A stretch of DNA of 64,000 bases. Source: Pseudomonas protegens (lineage in GTDB: Bacteria; Pseudomonadota; Gammaproteobacteria; Pseudomonadales; Pseudomonadaceae). The position numbers and the translations under genes are program-made. The notes beneath the pieces were generated by a model that ran no database searches, had not been told where the DNA came from, and saw nothing but the letters and a program-made list of their open reading frames with translations. Positions 1 to 9,906 of this stretch are shown piece after piece; position 1 is the first letter of the stretch, and each line of letters starts with the position of its first letter. The DNA lies in the NCBI RefSeq assembly GCF_003363755.1, contig NZ_CP031396.1, positions 3,665,001 through 3,729,000 on the forward strand, in the 5' to 3' direction.

Positions 1-2296
<2,296 letters not shown>

Positions 2297-2436
2297 TATA
2301 ACACCCAAGCAATTTGCTTAAGAAGCGAGTTGCGGTGTGTGAAGACGAAACAAACCGAAAGTTTGCACAACACACAAATCTATTACATACCCATTCGCTG
2401 GCACGTTGCACAAGCAACGGACTGGCTACCGAATTT

Positions 2437-2553
2437 CTTGACGACCATAGAGCGTTGGAACCACCTGATCCCATCCCGAACTCAGAAGTGAAACGATGCA
2501 TCGCCGATGGTAGTGTGGGGTTTCCCCATGTGAGAGTAGGTCATCGTCAAGAT
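2437..2553 (+). rRNA. rrf: 5S ribosomal RNA, first copy
   Basis: About 117 nt with the Pseudomonas 5S signature: complementary ends (TCTTGACGACC at the 5' end, GGTCATCGTCAAGA at the 3' end) and the conserved CCGAACTCAGAAGTGAAACG loop. It follows 23S in the usual 16S-23S-5S order and is followed at once by an intrinsic terminator. Ends are set by base pairing and may be off by a few bases. Confidence 0.96.
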
Positions 2554-2563
2554 TAAATTCCGA

Positions 2564-2597
2564 AACCCCAATTGCGAAAGCAGTTGGGGTTTTGTCT
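2564..2597 (+). terminator. Intrinsic terminator after first 5S gene
   Basis: Stem of AACCCCAATTG pairing with CAGTTGGGGTT around a GCGAAAG-type loop, followed by a T-rich tail (TTTTGTCTTT). It would be expected to end the rRNA transcript, yet a second 5S gene lies just downstream. Confidence 0.85.
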
Positions 2598-2665
2598 TTA
2601 TGTAGAAGTTACTGATTTTGCTGACACGTTCGACTCTAGAGTCCAACGGATCGGCCACAGAATTT

Positions 2666-2782
2666 CTTGACGACCATAGAGCGTTGGAACCACCTGATCC
2701 CATCCCGAACTCAGAAGTGAAACGATGCATCGCCGATGGTAGTGTGGGGTTTCCCCATGTGAGAGTAGGTCATCGTCAAGAT
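2666..2782 (+). rRNA. rrf: 5S ribosomal RNA, second (tandem) copy
   Basis: Base-for-base repeat of the first 5S gene, 229 nt downstream. The identity covers the 5S and a few flanking bases (GAATTTC-like upstream, ATTAAATTCC downstream), while the spacer between the copies is unrelated. A tandem extra 5S in one rRNA operon is known in several Pseudomonas genomes. No strong promoter is seen in the 70-nt spacer, so it probably depends on read-through of the first terminator. Confidence 0.96.
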
Positions 2783-2790
2783 TAAATTCC

Positions 2791-2830
2791 AAAACCCCTG
2801 TTTGCTGACGCAGACAGGGGTTTTGTTTTT
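2791..2830 (+). terminator. Intrinsic terminator of the rRNA operon
   Basis: AAAACCCCTGT pairs perfectly with ACAGGGGTTTT around a 12-nt loop and is followed by GTTTTTG. This is the last terminator of the rRNA operon. Its sequence differs from the one after the first 5S copy. Confidence 0.9.
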
Positions 2831-2929
2831 GCGCTCGATAAAGTCTGGGTAATCAAGTCACAAGGTCCTGCAGAGTACCTGTAGCTGCCGAACAGACTGC
2901 TATTACCAACGTTCGACTCTATCCTTAAC

Positions 2930-3415
2930 GCCGGGCTCTATGCCGCTTGCCGCTCCTGCGGGCAATCAACTTGCACCACCAGATATAAATGCCATCAGCC
3001 ACAGCCCACAATTGCCGGGCAGGACCAGGGTTCTAGTGGAACTCAAGCAGAAACGGCACCAGGTTCTCTCTGTAAGCCGCAGGTTCCCCCCAAAGCGCTT
3101 GAGCACTGACCGAATCTAGATAAAGCACCTAATGGCTTTGGCATAACGCCTGCGGGTGGTAGTTCCGTACGTGGTACAAACCAGCAACGCAGTGTCCGGC
3201 CTCTTGTGGATACTCCTGCAGCCTTGGATATTCGGTCTGCACTCGGTCCACCAGCGCTCCGGGTGCCAGTAGTGGCGCTGCTCCGTATGCTTCATAGAGT
3301 TGAGGAAGGCATGCCGGCTCTCCACCAGAAGTGGGCGCTGAGTGCCCTGCTGATCTGGACGGCGAACTTGCTTGATGACATGGAGGCCTGCCGGCCTGAT
3401 TGCCACAAATGACAA
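2930..3415 (-). pseudogene. Decayed coding sequence of unrecognised family
   Basis: Minus-strand frames look protein-like but are broken. One frame (about 3122-3415) reads through WHPERWWTECRPN and HKRPDT to RRRYAKAIRC and then stops. In a shifted frame the sequence continues as LDSVSAQALWGEPAAYREN and meets a further stop near 3040. Near 3170 an alternative frame (YHVRNYHP) also looks more natural, which points to more than one frameshift. I cannot name the family. The rest of the 866-nt stretch between the rRNA operon and the chemoreceptor (2831-3696) shows no intact gene. The call rests only on residue texture, so confidence is low. Confidence 0.35.
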
Positions 3416-3554
3416 TTAGTCGGGCTGTTGTGCAGGGGTTATCGATTTGGCTGTGAGCAGGAAGCTGTCGGTCATCTGAAAATGCGCGGCGGACGCTCTG
3501 GCATGCCGTTCGGCGGGAATCGGCAAGTTCAGACAAGTAATTCAGATAAATCTC

Positions 3555-3581
3555 TAAGGGTTCGGGGATTCTTGCCGAAAG
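3555..3581 (+). promoter_or_regulatory. Candidate sigma-28 (FliA) promoter of the chemoreceptor gene
   Basis: TAAG, a 15-nt spacer, then GCCGAAAG. The FliA consensus in gamma-proteobacteria is TAAA-N15-GCCGATAA, so spacing is exact with one mismatch in the -35 box and one in the -10 box. It would give a leader of about 105 nt before the start at 3697. Chemoreceptor genes are commonly FliA-dependent. Confidence 0.5.
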
Positions 3582-3696
3582 ACTGATAAGACATGTGTGC
3601 ACCAAAGTAGAGCGGCCGGAGAATGTCGCCTGCACTGTTACATGGAATGTTGCTTTACGGACGCATCCCCACTTTCGGCATAAGAAGTCCCATGAA

Positions 3697-5577
3697 ATGA
3701 ATCTCAAGTTCAGCCATAAAATCCTTTTGGCCGCCTCCGGCGTAGTGGTTCTGGCTTTTGCGTTGTTCACTTTGTACAACGACTACTTGCAGCGAAACAC
3801 TATCCGACAGAACCTCGAGTCCTCCATCCAGCAGGCCGGTGAGCTCACCTCCAGCAGCGTGCAGAACTGGATGAGCGGGCGAATCCTGGTGCTCGAGAAC
3901 CTGGCGCAGAACGTTGCCCACCAAGGTCACAACGCAGACTTCCCAGGCCTGGTGGATCAGCCAGCCTTCACCTCGAACTTCCAGTTCACCTATGTCGGCC
4001 AGGCCAATGGCACCTTCACCCAGCGTCCTGATGCGAAGATGCCCGACGGCTACGATCCGCGTCAGCGGCCCTGGTACAAACAGGCCGTAACCGCCGATAA
4101 AACCATGCTGACCCCGCCCTACATGGCGGCTGTCGGCGGTCTGGTGGTCACCATCGCCATGCCGGTGAAGAAGCAGGGAGAATTACTCGGTGTGGTCGGT
4201 GGCGACCTGAGCCTGGAAACCCTGGTGAAGATCATCAACTCGGTGGACTTCGGCGGCCTGGGCCATGCTTTCCTGGTCAGCGCCGACGGTCAGGTGATCG
4301 TCAGCCCGGACAAAGACCAGGTGATGAAGAACCTCAAGGACATCTATCCCAGCGCCAACGTACGGATCGCCAGCGGCAACCAGGAAGTGGTCCTGAACAA
4401 ACAGGAACGCATCCTTTCCTTCACCCCGGTGACCGGTCTGCCGAATGCCGAATGGTACATCGGCCTGTCCATCGACAAGGAAAAGGCCTACGCACCACTG
4501 AGCCAGTTCCGTACTTCTGCCTTGATCGCCATGTTTATCGCTGTGGCGGTGATTGCGGTATTGCTGACTCTGCTGATCCAGGTGCTGATGCGCCCGCTGA
4601 TCACCATGGGCCGGGCGATGCAGGACATTGCTCAGGGCGAAGGCGACCTGACCCGGCGTCTGGTCGTGGAAAGCAAGGACGAGTTCGGCGAGTTGGGCAG
4701 TTCGTTCAACCAGTTCGTGGAACGGATTCACGCCTCGATTTCCGAAGTGTCCTCGGCTACTCGCCAGGTGCATGACTTGTCGCAACGGGTGATGGCATCG
4801 TCCAATGCGTCGATCATCGGTTCCGACGAGCAGAGCGCCCGCACCAACAGCGTGGCCGCAGCGATCAACGAACTGGGTGCTGCCACCCAGGAAATCGCCC
4901 GCAACGCCGCCGATGCCTCGCAACACGCCAGTGGCGCCAGCGAGCAGGCCGACGACGGTCGCCAAGTGGTGGAGCAGACCATCCAGGCGATGACCGAGCT
5001 GTCGCAGAAGATCAGCCTGTCCTGCACACAGATCGAGACTCTGAATGCCAGCACCGACAACATCGGGCACATTCTTGATGTGATCAAGGGCATCTCCCAG
5101 CAGACCAATCTGTTGGCCCTCAACGCCGCCATCGAAGCGGCCCGTGCCGGTGAAGCCGGCCGTGGTTTCGCCGTGGTAGCCGATGAGGTGCGTAACCTGG
5201 CCCACCGTACCCAGGAGTCGGCGGAAGAGATCCACAAGATGATCACCTCCCTGCAGGTCGGGTCCCGCGAGGCGGTCTCGACCATGAATGCCAGCCAGGC
5301 GTCCAGCGAAGAGAGCGTCGAAGTGGCCAACCAAGCCGGTGCACGGTTGATCAGCGTGACTCAGCGGATCGGCGAGATCGATGGCATGAACCAGTCGGTG
5401 GCTGCGGCAACCGAGGAACAGACCGCGGTGGTGGAGACCCTCAACGTCGACATCAACCAGATCAACCTGCTGAACCAGCAGGGCGTTGCCAACCTCAATG
5501 AAACCCTGAAGGACTGTGATGCACTGTCGCAGCAGGCCAGCCGCCTGAAGCAACTGGTGGACAGCTTCAAGATCTGA
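3697..5577 (+). CDS. Methyl-accepting chemotaxis protein, PctA/PctB/PctC-like
   Basis: 626-aa transmembrane chemoreceptor that probably senses amino acids or related small ligands and signals through CheA/CheW. The start at 3697 ([11 protein letters not shown]) is preferred over an upstream frame extension to 3595 because it matches the usual N-terminus of this group. Order: TM1 about residues 8-28, periplasmic dCache domain to about 270 with the ligand signature DPRQRPWY and a VVGGDLSL segment, TM2 about 275-297, HAMP, then the cytoplasmic signalling hairpin with the tip [21 protein letters not shown]. aeruginosa PctA, from memory, has an acidic residue in the motif PYVD; here the equivalent stretch is PYMAA, so ligand range may differ. 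It is monocistronic, with a FliA-like promoter upstream and a strong terminator downstream. Family certain, ligand inferred. Confidence 0.92.
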   Translation: MNLKFSHKILLAASGVVVLAFALFTLYNDYLQRNTIRQNLESSIQQAGELTSSSVQNWMSGRILVLENLAQNVAHQGHNADFPGLVDQPAFTSNFQFTYVGQANGTFTQRPDAKMPDGYDPRQRPWYKQAVTADKTMLTPPYMAAVGGLVVTIAMPVKKQGELLGVVGGDLSLETLVKIINSVDFGGLGHAFLVSADGQVIVSPDKDQVMKNLKDIYPSANVRIASGNQEVVLNKQERILSFTPVTGLPNAEWYIGLSIDKEKAYAPLSQFRTSALIAMFIAVAVIAVLLTLLIQVLMRPLITMGRAMQDIAQGEGDLTRRLVVESKDEFGELGSSFNQFVERIHASISEVSSATRQVHDLSQRVMASSNASIIGSDEQSARTNSVAAAINELGAATQEIARNAADASQHASGASEQADDGRQVVEQTIQAMTELSQKISLSCTQIETLNASTDNIGHILDVIKGISQQTNLLALNAAIEAARAGEAGRGFAVVADEVRNLAHRTQESAEEIHKMITSLQVGSREAVSTMNASQASSEESVEVANQAGARLISVTQRIGEIDGMNQSVAAATEEQTAVVETLNVDINQINLLNQQGVANLNETLKDCDALSQQASRLKQLVDSFKI

Positions 5578-5597
5578 GGCCATCAGGGACCGCCCCT

Positions 5598-5634
5598 AAA
5601 GCCCGCTCCTGCATCACAGCAGAGCGGGCTTTTT
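5598..5634 (+). terminator. Intrinsic terminator of chemoreceptor gene
   Basis: AAAGCCCGCTC pairs with GAGCGGGCTTT, followed by a run of Ts. It lies 20 nt after the chemoreceptor stop and between two convergent genes. The opposite orientation has only a short T run. Confidence 0.85.
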
Positions 5635-5646
5635 CATGGGCGGCGT

Positions 5647-6411
5647 TCAGGCCAGGTGTTCCCCCAGCAGCCCCAGGTGCGTGTTGATCACCTGCAACAG
5701 GCGCTGGCGCTGAGACTTGATGAAGAAATGGTTGCCGGCCACTTCAATCAGTTCGAATTCGCGCCCAGTGAACTCTCGCCAGTTGAGCATATGGTTGGCT
5801 GTCGCCAGCGGGTCCTCACTGCCATAGAAAGCCGTCAGCGGTATGTCGAGGCAGCCGCTGGAGGTGTCGTACCAGGTTTCGAAGAGTTTCAGGCCGTTGC
5901 GCAGCAAACATTCGTAGGATTGCAGGTCGTTTTGCCCCCGGGGCATCTCCAGGGGGCTGGCGCCGAGAGTCAGGATCGCTTCGCGGAATGCCTCGATGGG
6001 CAATGAGTGCAGCAAAGGCCGACGGGGCAGGCTGTCAGGGCTGCGGCAGCCAGAGACGAACAGGTGGCGGGTCTGCTGTGGAAACCGCTCCTGGGCGTAC
6101 TTGCAGGTTTCGTACGCCAACAGTGCCCCCAGGCCGTGGCCGAACAGCGCATGGGGCTTGTCGAGCCAGGGATTGAGGGCGGCGAACGTGTTTTCCAGCA
6201 GGCTCGGCCAGTTGTCACAGGGCGCTTCGTCGCGGCGTGGGCCGTGCCCCGGAAGGTTGATCACCACCAGCTCGATGTGATCGGCCAGGCTGTTGGACCA
6301 CACCCGCAGTTGCTCCGCTGCCGCCCCGGCCTGGGGAAAGCAGATCAGGCGTATGCGGGGGGCGTGCCCTGAGTTGATCACCAGCGTCCATTGTCGGGTG
6401 TCGGTGTACAC
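5647..6411 (-). CDS. Type II thioesterase-like alpha/beta hydrolase with Gly in place of the nucleophile Ser
   Basis: 254 aa, the size and fold of type II thioesterases that clear misprimed acyl groups from NRPS/PKS carrier proteins (GrsT/PchC group). The N-terminal oxyanion-loop motif RLICFPQAG (21-29) is typical. The nucleophile elbow, normally GHSxG, reads GHGLG at residues 91-95, so the catalytic serine is replaced by Gly93 (codon at 6133-6135). The other triad candidates remain: Asp200 in YGSEDPLA and His228 in GNHFF. The start is a GTG at 6411 with AAGGAA close upstream. No NRPS or PKS gene lies nearby. Either a sequencing/strain-specific inactivation, or a non-hydrolytic acyl-binding role; both are inference. 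Confidence 0.85.
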   Translation of the reverse strand: MYTDTRQWTLVINSGHAPRIRLICFPQAGAAAEQLRVWSNSLADHIELVVINLPGHGPRRDEAPCDNWPSLLENTFAALNPWLDKPHALFGHGLGALLAYETCKYAQERFPQQTRHLFVSGCRSPDSLPRRPLLHSLPIEAFREAILTLGASPLEMPRGQNDLQSYECLLRNGLKLFETWYDTSSGCLDIPLTAFYGSEDPLATANHMLNWREFTGREFELIEVAGNHFFIKSQRQRLLQVINTHLGLLGEHLA

Positions 6412-6711
6412 AGCTTTTCCTTAAGCAAGGTGGCCCGTGGGCGGGATCTCGTTGCGGACAAGAGGCCGTTGGAGGGGGACGTCCCAGTCCGCGAATGGTT
6501 TCTAACATAGTGGCTGGCGCGGCTGAATGCACGTGGCCACTGGTGAAATTCATGGGCTGTCGCCGGCAACGCAAATGCCACTTGACGCTATTCTCTGAGT
6601 GTTGAATGCAGGCCCTTCCCTGGTGGCCGGTGATTGTAAGGTGCCATTGTTTTTTGTCGGGCCAGCCTTCACCATCAGCCGATTTACGACAGCTCCCATG
6701 GACTCATTGCA

Positions 6712-7404
6712 TTGGCGGCACGTTTAGCTCTTTTTCGGACCTTGCGCTGGTTCTGCTCGGCACTGCTGCTGGCTGGCGCGCTGCTGGGCAGTCTGCACGC
6801 CGACTGGGATTTTTCCCTGATCAGCCGCCGTGCCACGGCGCTCTACGGTCCCCTGGGCGAAGGTCAGCAACGTATCGATGCCTGGCAGCACCTGCTGGCC
6901 ACGCAGAAGCAGGTGTCCGAGCGCGAGCAGTTGAAAGTGGTCAACCTGTTCTTCAATAAGAACATGCGCTACATGGAAGATATCGATCTGTGGCGTCAGG
7001 TGGACTACTGGGAGACGCCGATCGAGGCGCTATGGAAGGGCGCTGGCGACTGCGAGGATTATGCGATTGCCAAGTACTTCAGCCTGCGGCGTCTCGGGGT
7101 GTCCAGTGACAAACTGCGCATCACCTACGTCAAGGCCTTGCGCCAGAACCGCGCGCACATGGTCCTGACCTACTATTCCACGGCGGACGCCATGCCGCTG
7201 GTGCTCGATAGCCTGGAGGACTCGATCCGCCCGGCCAGCGAGCGAACCGACCTGCTGCCGGTGTATTCCTTCAATGCCGAAGGGTTATGGCTGCCGGGCG
7301 CCAAAGGCAACAAGCGGGTCGGTGATACCAAGCGCCTGTCCCGTTGGCAGGACGTGTTGAAAAAAATGCAGGCCGAAGGTTTTCCGGTCGAGACGACTAA
7401 CTAG
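6712..7404 (+). CDS. lapG: LapG, periplasmic cysteine protease that cleaves LapA
   Basis: 230 aa with an N-terminal signal/anchor (hydrophobic about residues 10-28), then a bacterial transglutaminase-like cysteine protease domain (DUF920/Peptidase_C93). The Cys-His-Asp triad is visible as C114 in GDCEDYA, H149 in RAHMVL and D166 in VLDSL. The acidic residues flanking the Cys are the known calcium-binding type. In P. fluorescens LapG clips the N-terminus of LapA when c-di-GMP is low and is sequestered by LapD when it is high. The next gene, 14 nt downstream, is lapD. The start is uncertain: the only in-frame candidate is TTG 6712, while ATG 6698 in another frame opens MDSLHWRHV and stops at 6725. 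Confidence 0.93.
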   Translation: MAARLALFRTLRWFCSALLLAGALLGSLHADWDFSLISRRATALYGPLGEGQQRIDAWQHLLATQKQVSEREQLKVVNLFFNKNMRYMEDIDLWRQVDYWETPIEALWKGAGDCEDYAIAKYFSLRRLGVSSDKLRITYVKALRQNRAHMVLTYYSTADAMPLVLDSLEDSIRPASERTDLLPVYSFNAEGLWLPGAKGNKRVGDTKRLSRWQDVLKKMQAEGFPVETTN

Positions 7405-7418
7405 GAGCACGAGCTCAG

Positions 7419-9365
7419 ATGTCTTTGTTCAAACAACTGTTGATCGCAATCTGTGTGTTCCTGGTGGTCGCCTTCAGCGGCAGCTTCATGGTCAGCCTGG
7501 AAAGTTCGCGCACCCAGTATGTCAATCAGCTGCGCTCCCATGCCCAGGACGCGGCCACGGCCCTGGCCTTGTCGCTGACACCGAATATCGACGATCCGGC
7601 GATGGTCGAACTGATGGTCAGTTCGATCTTCGACAGCGGCTACTACGCCAGTATCCGGGTGGTGGACCTGGCCACCGACAAGACCATCGTCGAGCGCAAC
7701 GGCATCCCGGAAGTCAGCAATGTGCCCCAGTGGTTCGTCAAGCTCATCGGCCTTGAGCCTGCCGGCGGCGACGCCATTGTCAGTCGCGGCTGGGAGCAGG
7801 CCGCGCGGGTCGAGGTGCTCAGCCATCCGATGTTCGCCGTGGCCAAGCTTTGGCAGAGCGCCCTGGGCAGCCTGGGCTGGCTGTTGATCTGCGGCGCGGT
7901 GAGCGCGGTGCTCGGTGCCCTGTTGCTGCGGCGCCAGCTCAAGCCGCTGGACTACATGGTCCAGCAGTCCCATGCCATTGCCCGCCGCGAGTTCCTCAGC
8001 CTGCCGCAACTGCCCCGAACCCCGGAACTGCGCCGGGTAGTGCAGGCGATGAACCAGATGGTCGAGAAGCTCAAGGCGCTGTTCCAGGAGCAGGCCGAGC
8101 GCAGTGAAAAACTGCGCATCGAGTCGTACCAGGACAGCCTGACCGGGCTGGCCAACCGGCGTTATTTCGAAATGCAGCTGCATGCCCGGGTGAGCAACCC
8201 GGAGCAGGCCAGTTCCGGTTACCTGCTGCTGTTGCGGGTCAAGGACCTGGCTGGCCTGAACCAGCGTCTGGGGGGCCAGCGCACCGACCAACTGCTGCAA
8301 GCGGTGGGGGAGCAATTGCTGCGCGAGTGCAACAAGTACCCCGAAACCCAGAACCTGGTGACCCGGGTCCGCGGTGGCGAATTCGCCGTACTGGCGCCCG
8401 GCCTGGTGCGTGAGGAAGCCATCCAGCTGGCCCAAAGCCTGGACAGCGCTCTGGGCAACCTGCATGCCACCGGCGCCACCGACGTTGCCGCAGTAGCCAC
8501 CATCGGTCTGGCGGCCTTTGCTCACGGAGATTCGCCACAAGCGGTGCTCAGCCTCGGTGATCAGGCCCTGGCCCAGGCCGAAGCCCAGGGCGAGACCAAC
8601 TGGGCCTGCCTGGATCAGGGGGGCGGAGCTCAAGTCGGGGATGATCACCATGCCTGGCACCGGCTGCTGGACCGGGCGCTGTCGGAGCAGCGCTTCAAGC
8701 TGTATTTCCAGCCGGTGGTGGCGGCCCAGGACACCACGCTGGTGCTGCACTACAAGGTGTTGTCGCGGTTGCTGGACGAGCAGGGCCAGACCATCCCGGC
8801 CGGGCGCTTCCTGCCCTGGTTGGAGCGCTTTGGCTGGACGTCGCGCCTGGATCTGCTGATGTTGGAACAGGTGTTGAAGCAGATGGTCGGACATGACCAC
8901 TGCCTGGCGTTGAACCTGTCGGCAGCCACCCTGGAAGATCCTCAGGCCCTGAACCGGGTATTCGAGATTCTGCGCCAGCACTCTGACCTGGGGCCGCGCC
9001 TGACCCTGGAAATTGGTGAAGAACAGCTGCCTGAGCAGATTCAGCTGGAACAGTTGACCCGGCGCCTGCGGGAACTGGGCTTCTCCCTCAGCCTGCAACG
9101 CTTTGGCGGGCGCTTCAGCATGATCGGCAACCTGGCGCGCTTGGGCCTGGCCTATCTGAAGATTGACGGCAGCTACATCCGCGACATCGATCAGGAAAGC
9201 GACAAACGCCTGTTTATCGAAGCTATCCAGCGGGCTGCCCACAGCATCGACCTGCCGCTGATTGCCGAGCGGGTCGAGACCCAGGGCGAGCTGCAGGTGA
9301 TTCGCGAGATGGGGCTGTATGGCGTGCAGGGGCAACTGTTCGGCGAGCCAGCACCTTGGGCTTGA
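7419..9365 (+). CDS. lapD: LapD, inner-membrane c-di-GMP receptor controlling LapG
   Basis: 648 aa. TM1 about 6-24, periplasmic LapD/MoxY N-terminal output domain 25-147, TM2 about 149-170, HAMP and signalling helix to about 230, GGDEF domain about 231-395, EAL domain about 410-645. Both enzymatic motifs are degenerate: GGDEF is RGGEF (318-322) and the EAL motif is KVLSR (446-450), so it should bind but not make or break c-di-GMP. Trp125 within SRGWEQ matches the tryptophan that LapD uses to grip LapG. A GGAG box lies about 13 nt before ATG 7419. It forms an operon with lapG and ends convergently with the small gene on the other strand. Confidence 0.96.
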   Translation: MSLFKQLLIAICVFLVVAFSGSFMVSLESSRTQYVNQLRSHAQDAATALALSLTPNIDDPAMVELMVSSIFDSGYYASIRVVDLATDKTIVERNGIPEVSNVPQWFVKLIGLEPAGGDAIVSRGWEQAARVEVLSHPMFAVAKLWQSALGSLGWLLICGAVSAVLGALLLRRQLKPLDYMVQQSHAIARREFLSLPQLPRTPELRRVVQAMNQMVEKLKALFQEQAERSEKLRIESYQDSLTGLANRRYFEMQLHARVSNPEQASSGYLLLLRVKDLAGLNQRLGGQRTDQLLQAVGEQLLRECNKYPETQNLVTRVRGGEFAVLAPGLVREEAIQLAQSLDSALGNLHATGATDVAAVATIGLAAFAHGDSPQAVLSLGDQALAQAEAQGETNWACLDQGGGAQVGDDHHAWHRLLDRALSEQRFKLYFQPVVAAQDTTLVLHYKVLSRLLDEQGQTIPAGRFLPWLERFGWTSRLDLLMLEQVLKQMVGHDHCLALNLSAATLEDPQALNRVFEILRQHSDLGPRLTLEIGEEQLPEQIQLEQLTRRLRELGFSLSLQRFGGRFSMIGNLARLGLAYLKIDGSYIRDIDQESDKRLFIEAIQRAAHSIDLPLIAERVETQGELQVIREMGLYGVQGQLFGEPAPWA

Positions 9366-9374
9366 ACGTGCATC

Positions 9375-9398
9375 CGCCGGCAAGCCGGCTCCTGTAGG
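9375..9398. repeat. Single REP-type palindrome
   Basis: GCCGGCAAGCCGGCTCCTGTAGG, the core of a Pseudomonas REP element, sits between the convergent ends of lapD and the small minus-strand gene. No separate T-run terminator is seen there, so the palindrome may stabilise or end both transcripts. Confidence 0.7.
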
Positions 9399-9408
9399 CG
9401 AGGGGCTT

Positions 9409-9747
9409 TCAGATCAAACCGGTTTCATCATCATTGATCAGCCGGCTGAGTCCACCCAGGGCCTCACGGGCCTGGGTGCGATCCATCAGCTTGGCCTGAG
9501 CCGCCGCCGGCAGGTCGGTGACGCGAATCACGCCCTTGCTGGTCAGGACCTGAATCAGGTCGTCCAGCACCCGGATCATTTCCAGGTCACTCTGCTTGAG
9601 CTGCTTGAGACTGACTTCCACCGCCTCGTTGGCGTACCAGGTCTGGATCTCGTGGTGATCGGCGGGCAGCGTCTCGGTAGCCTCGGCGTAAGCGGCGGCT
9701 TCCACGCGAATCAGCTGACCTTGCGCATCGCGTTGCACGTAGAACAT
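9409..9747 (-). CDS. Small conserved protein, 'tryptophan synthase subunit beta-like' family
   Basis: 112 aa, soluble, no signal peptide or TM. Opens MFYVQRDAQGQLIRVEAAAY, then HHEIQTWYANE and two amphipathic helical segments rich in Leu, ending LSRLINDDETGLI. It resembles short Pseudomonas proteins named after tryptophan synthase beta by automated transfer. At a quarter of TrpB length and with no PLP-lysine motif it cannot be that enzyme. The start at 9747 has GAGGG 7-8 nt upstream; a longer frame to 9807 lacks such a site. It sits between lapD and lapA, transcribed in the same direction as lapA, 159 nt after the lapA stop. Function unknown. Confidence 0.8.
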   Translation of the reverse strand: MFYVQRDAQGQLIRVEAAAYAEATETLPADHHEIQTWYANEAVEVSLKQLKQSDLEMIRVLDDLIQVLTSKGVIRVTDLPAAAQAKLMDRTQAREALGGLSRLINDDETGLI

Positions 9748-9826
9748 GGCAAATCCCTCAGGCTTTTTTAGGCATCCGGCTGTCAGCAGCATAGGCCAGC
9801 GCAGCATTCAGAGCGCGAGTATGCGG

Positions 9827-9897
9827 TGCGCCGCGACAATCGTCACGGCGCAGGCTGTTGGCCAGGACCCGGCAACCACCCGCCAGGGGTGGCTGCC
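9827..9897 (-). terminator. Two hairpins after the lapA stop, possible terminator
   Basis: Hairpin 9827-9852 pairs TGCGCCGCGAC with GTCACGGCGCA (one mismatch) around AATC. Hairpin 9871-9897 pairs GGCAACCACC with GGTGGCTGCC. Neither has a clear U tract in the lapA direction, so they may act in mRNA 3' stabilisation rather than termination. Confidence 0.4.
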
Positions 9898-9906
9898 AGG
9901 AGCCGA

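Noticed and set aside
2314..2556. 80-codon plus-strand frame across the 23S-5S spacer and 5S
   Set aside because: It lies within structural RNA genes; the frame is accidental.
4183..5583. 466-codon minus-strand frame opposite the chemoreceptor
   Set aside because: High-GC antisense shadow; the plus-strand gene has a full domain set and terminator.
9409..9747. Tryptophan synthase beta subunit
   Set aside because: Only 112 aa with no PLP-binding motif; the name comes from a family label, not from enzyme sequence.
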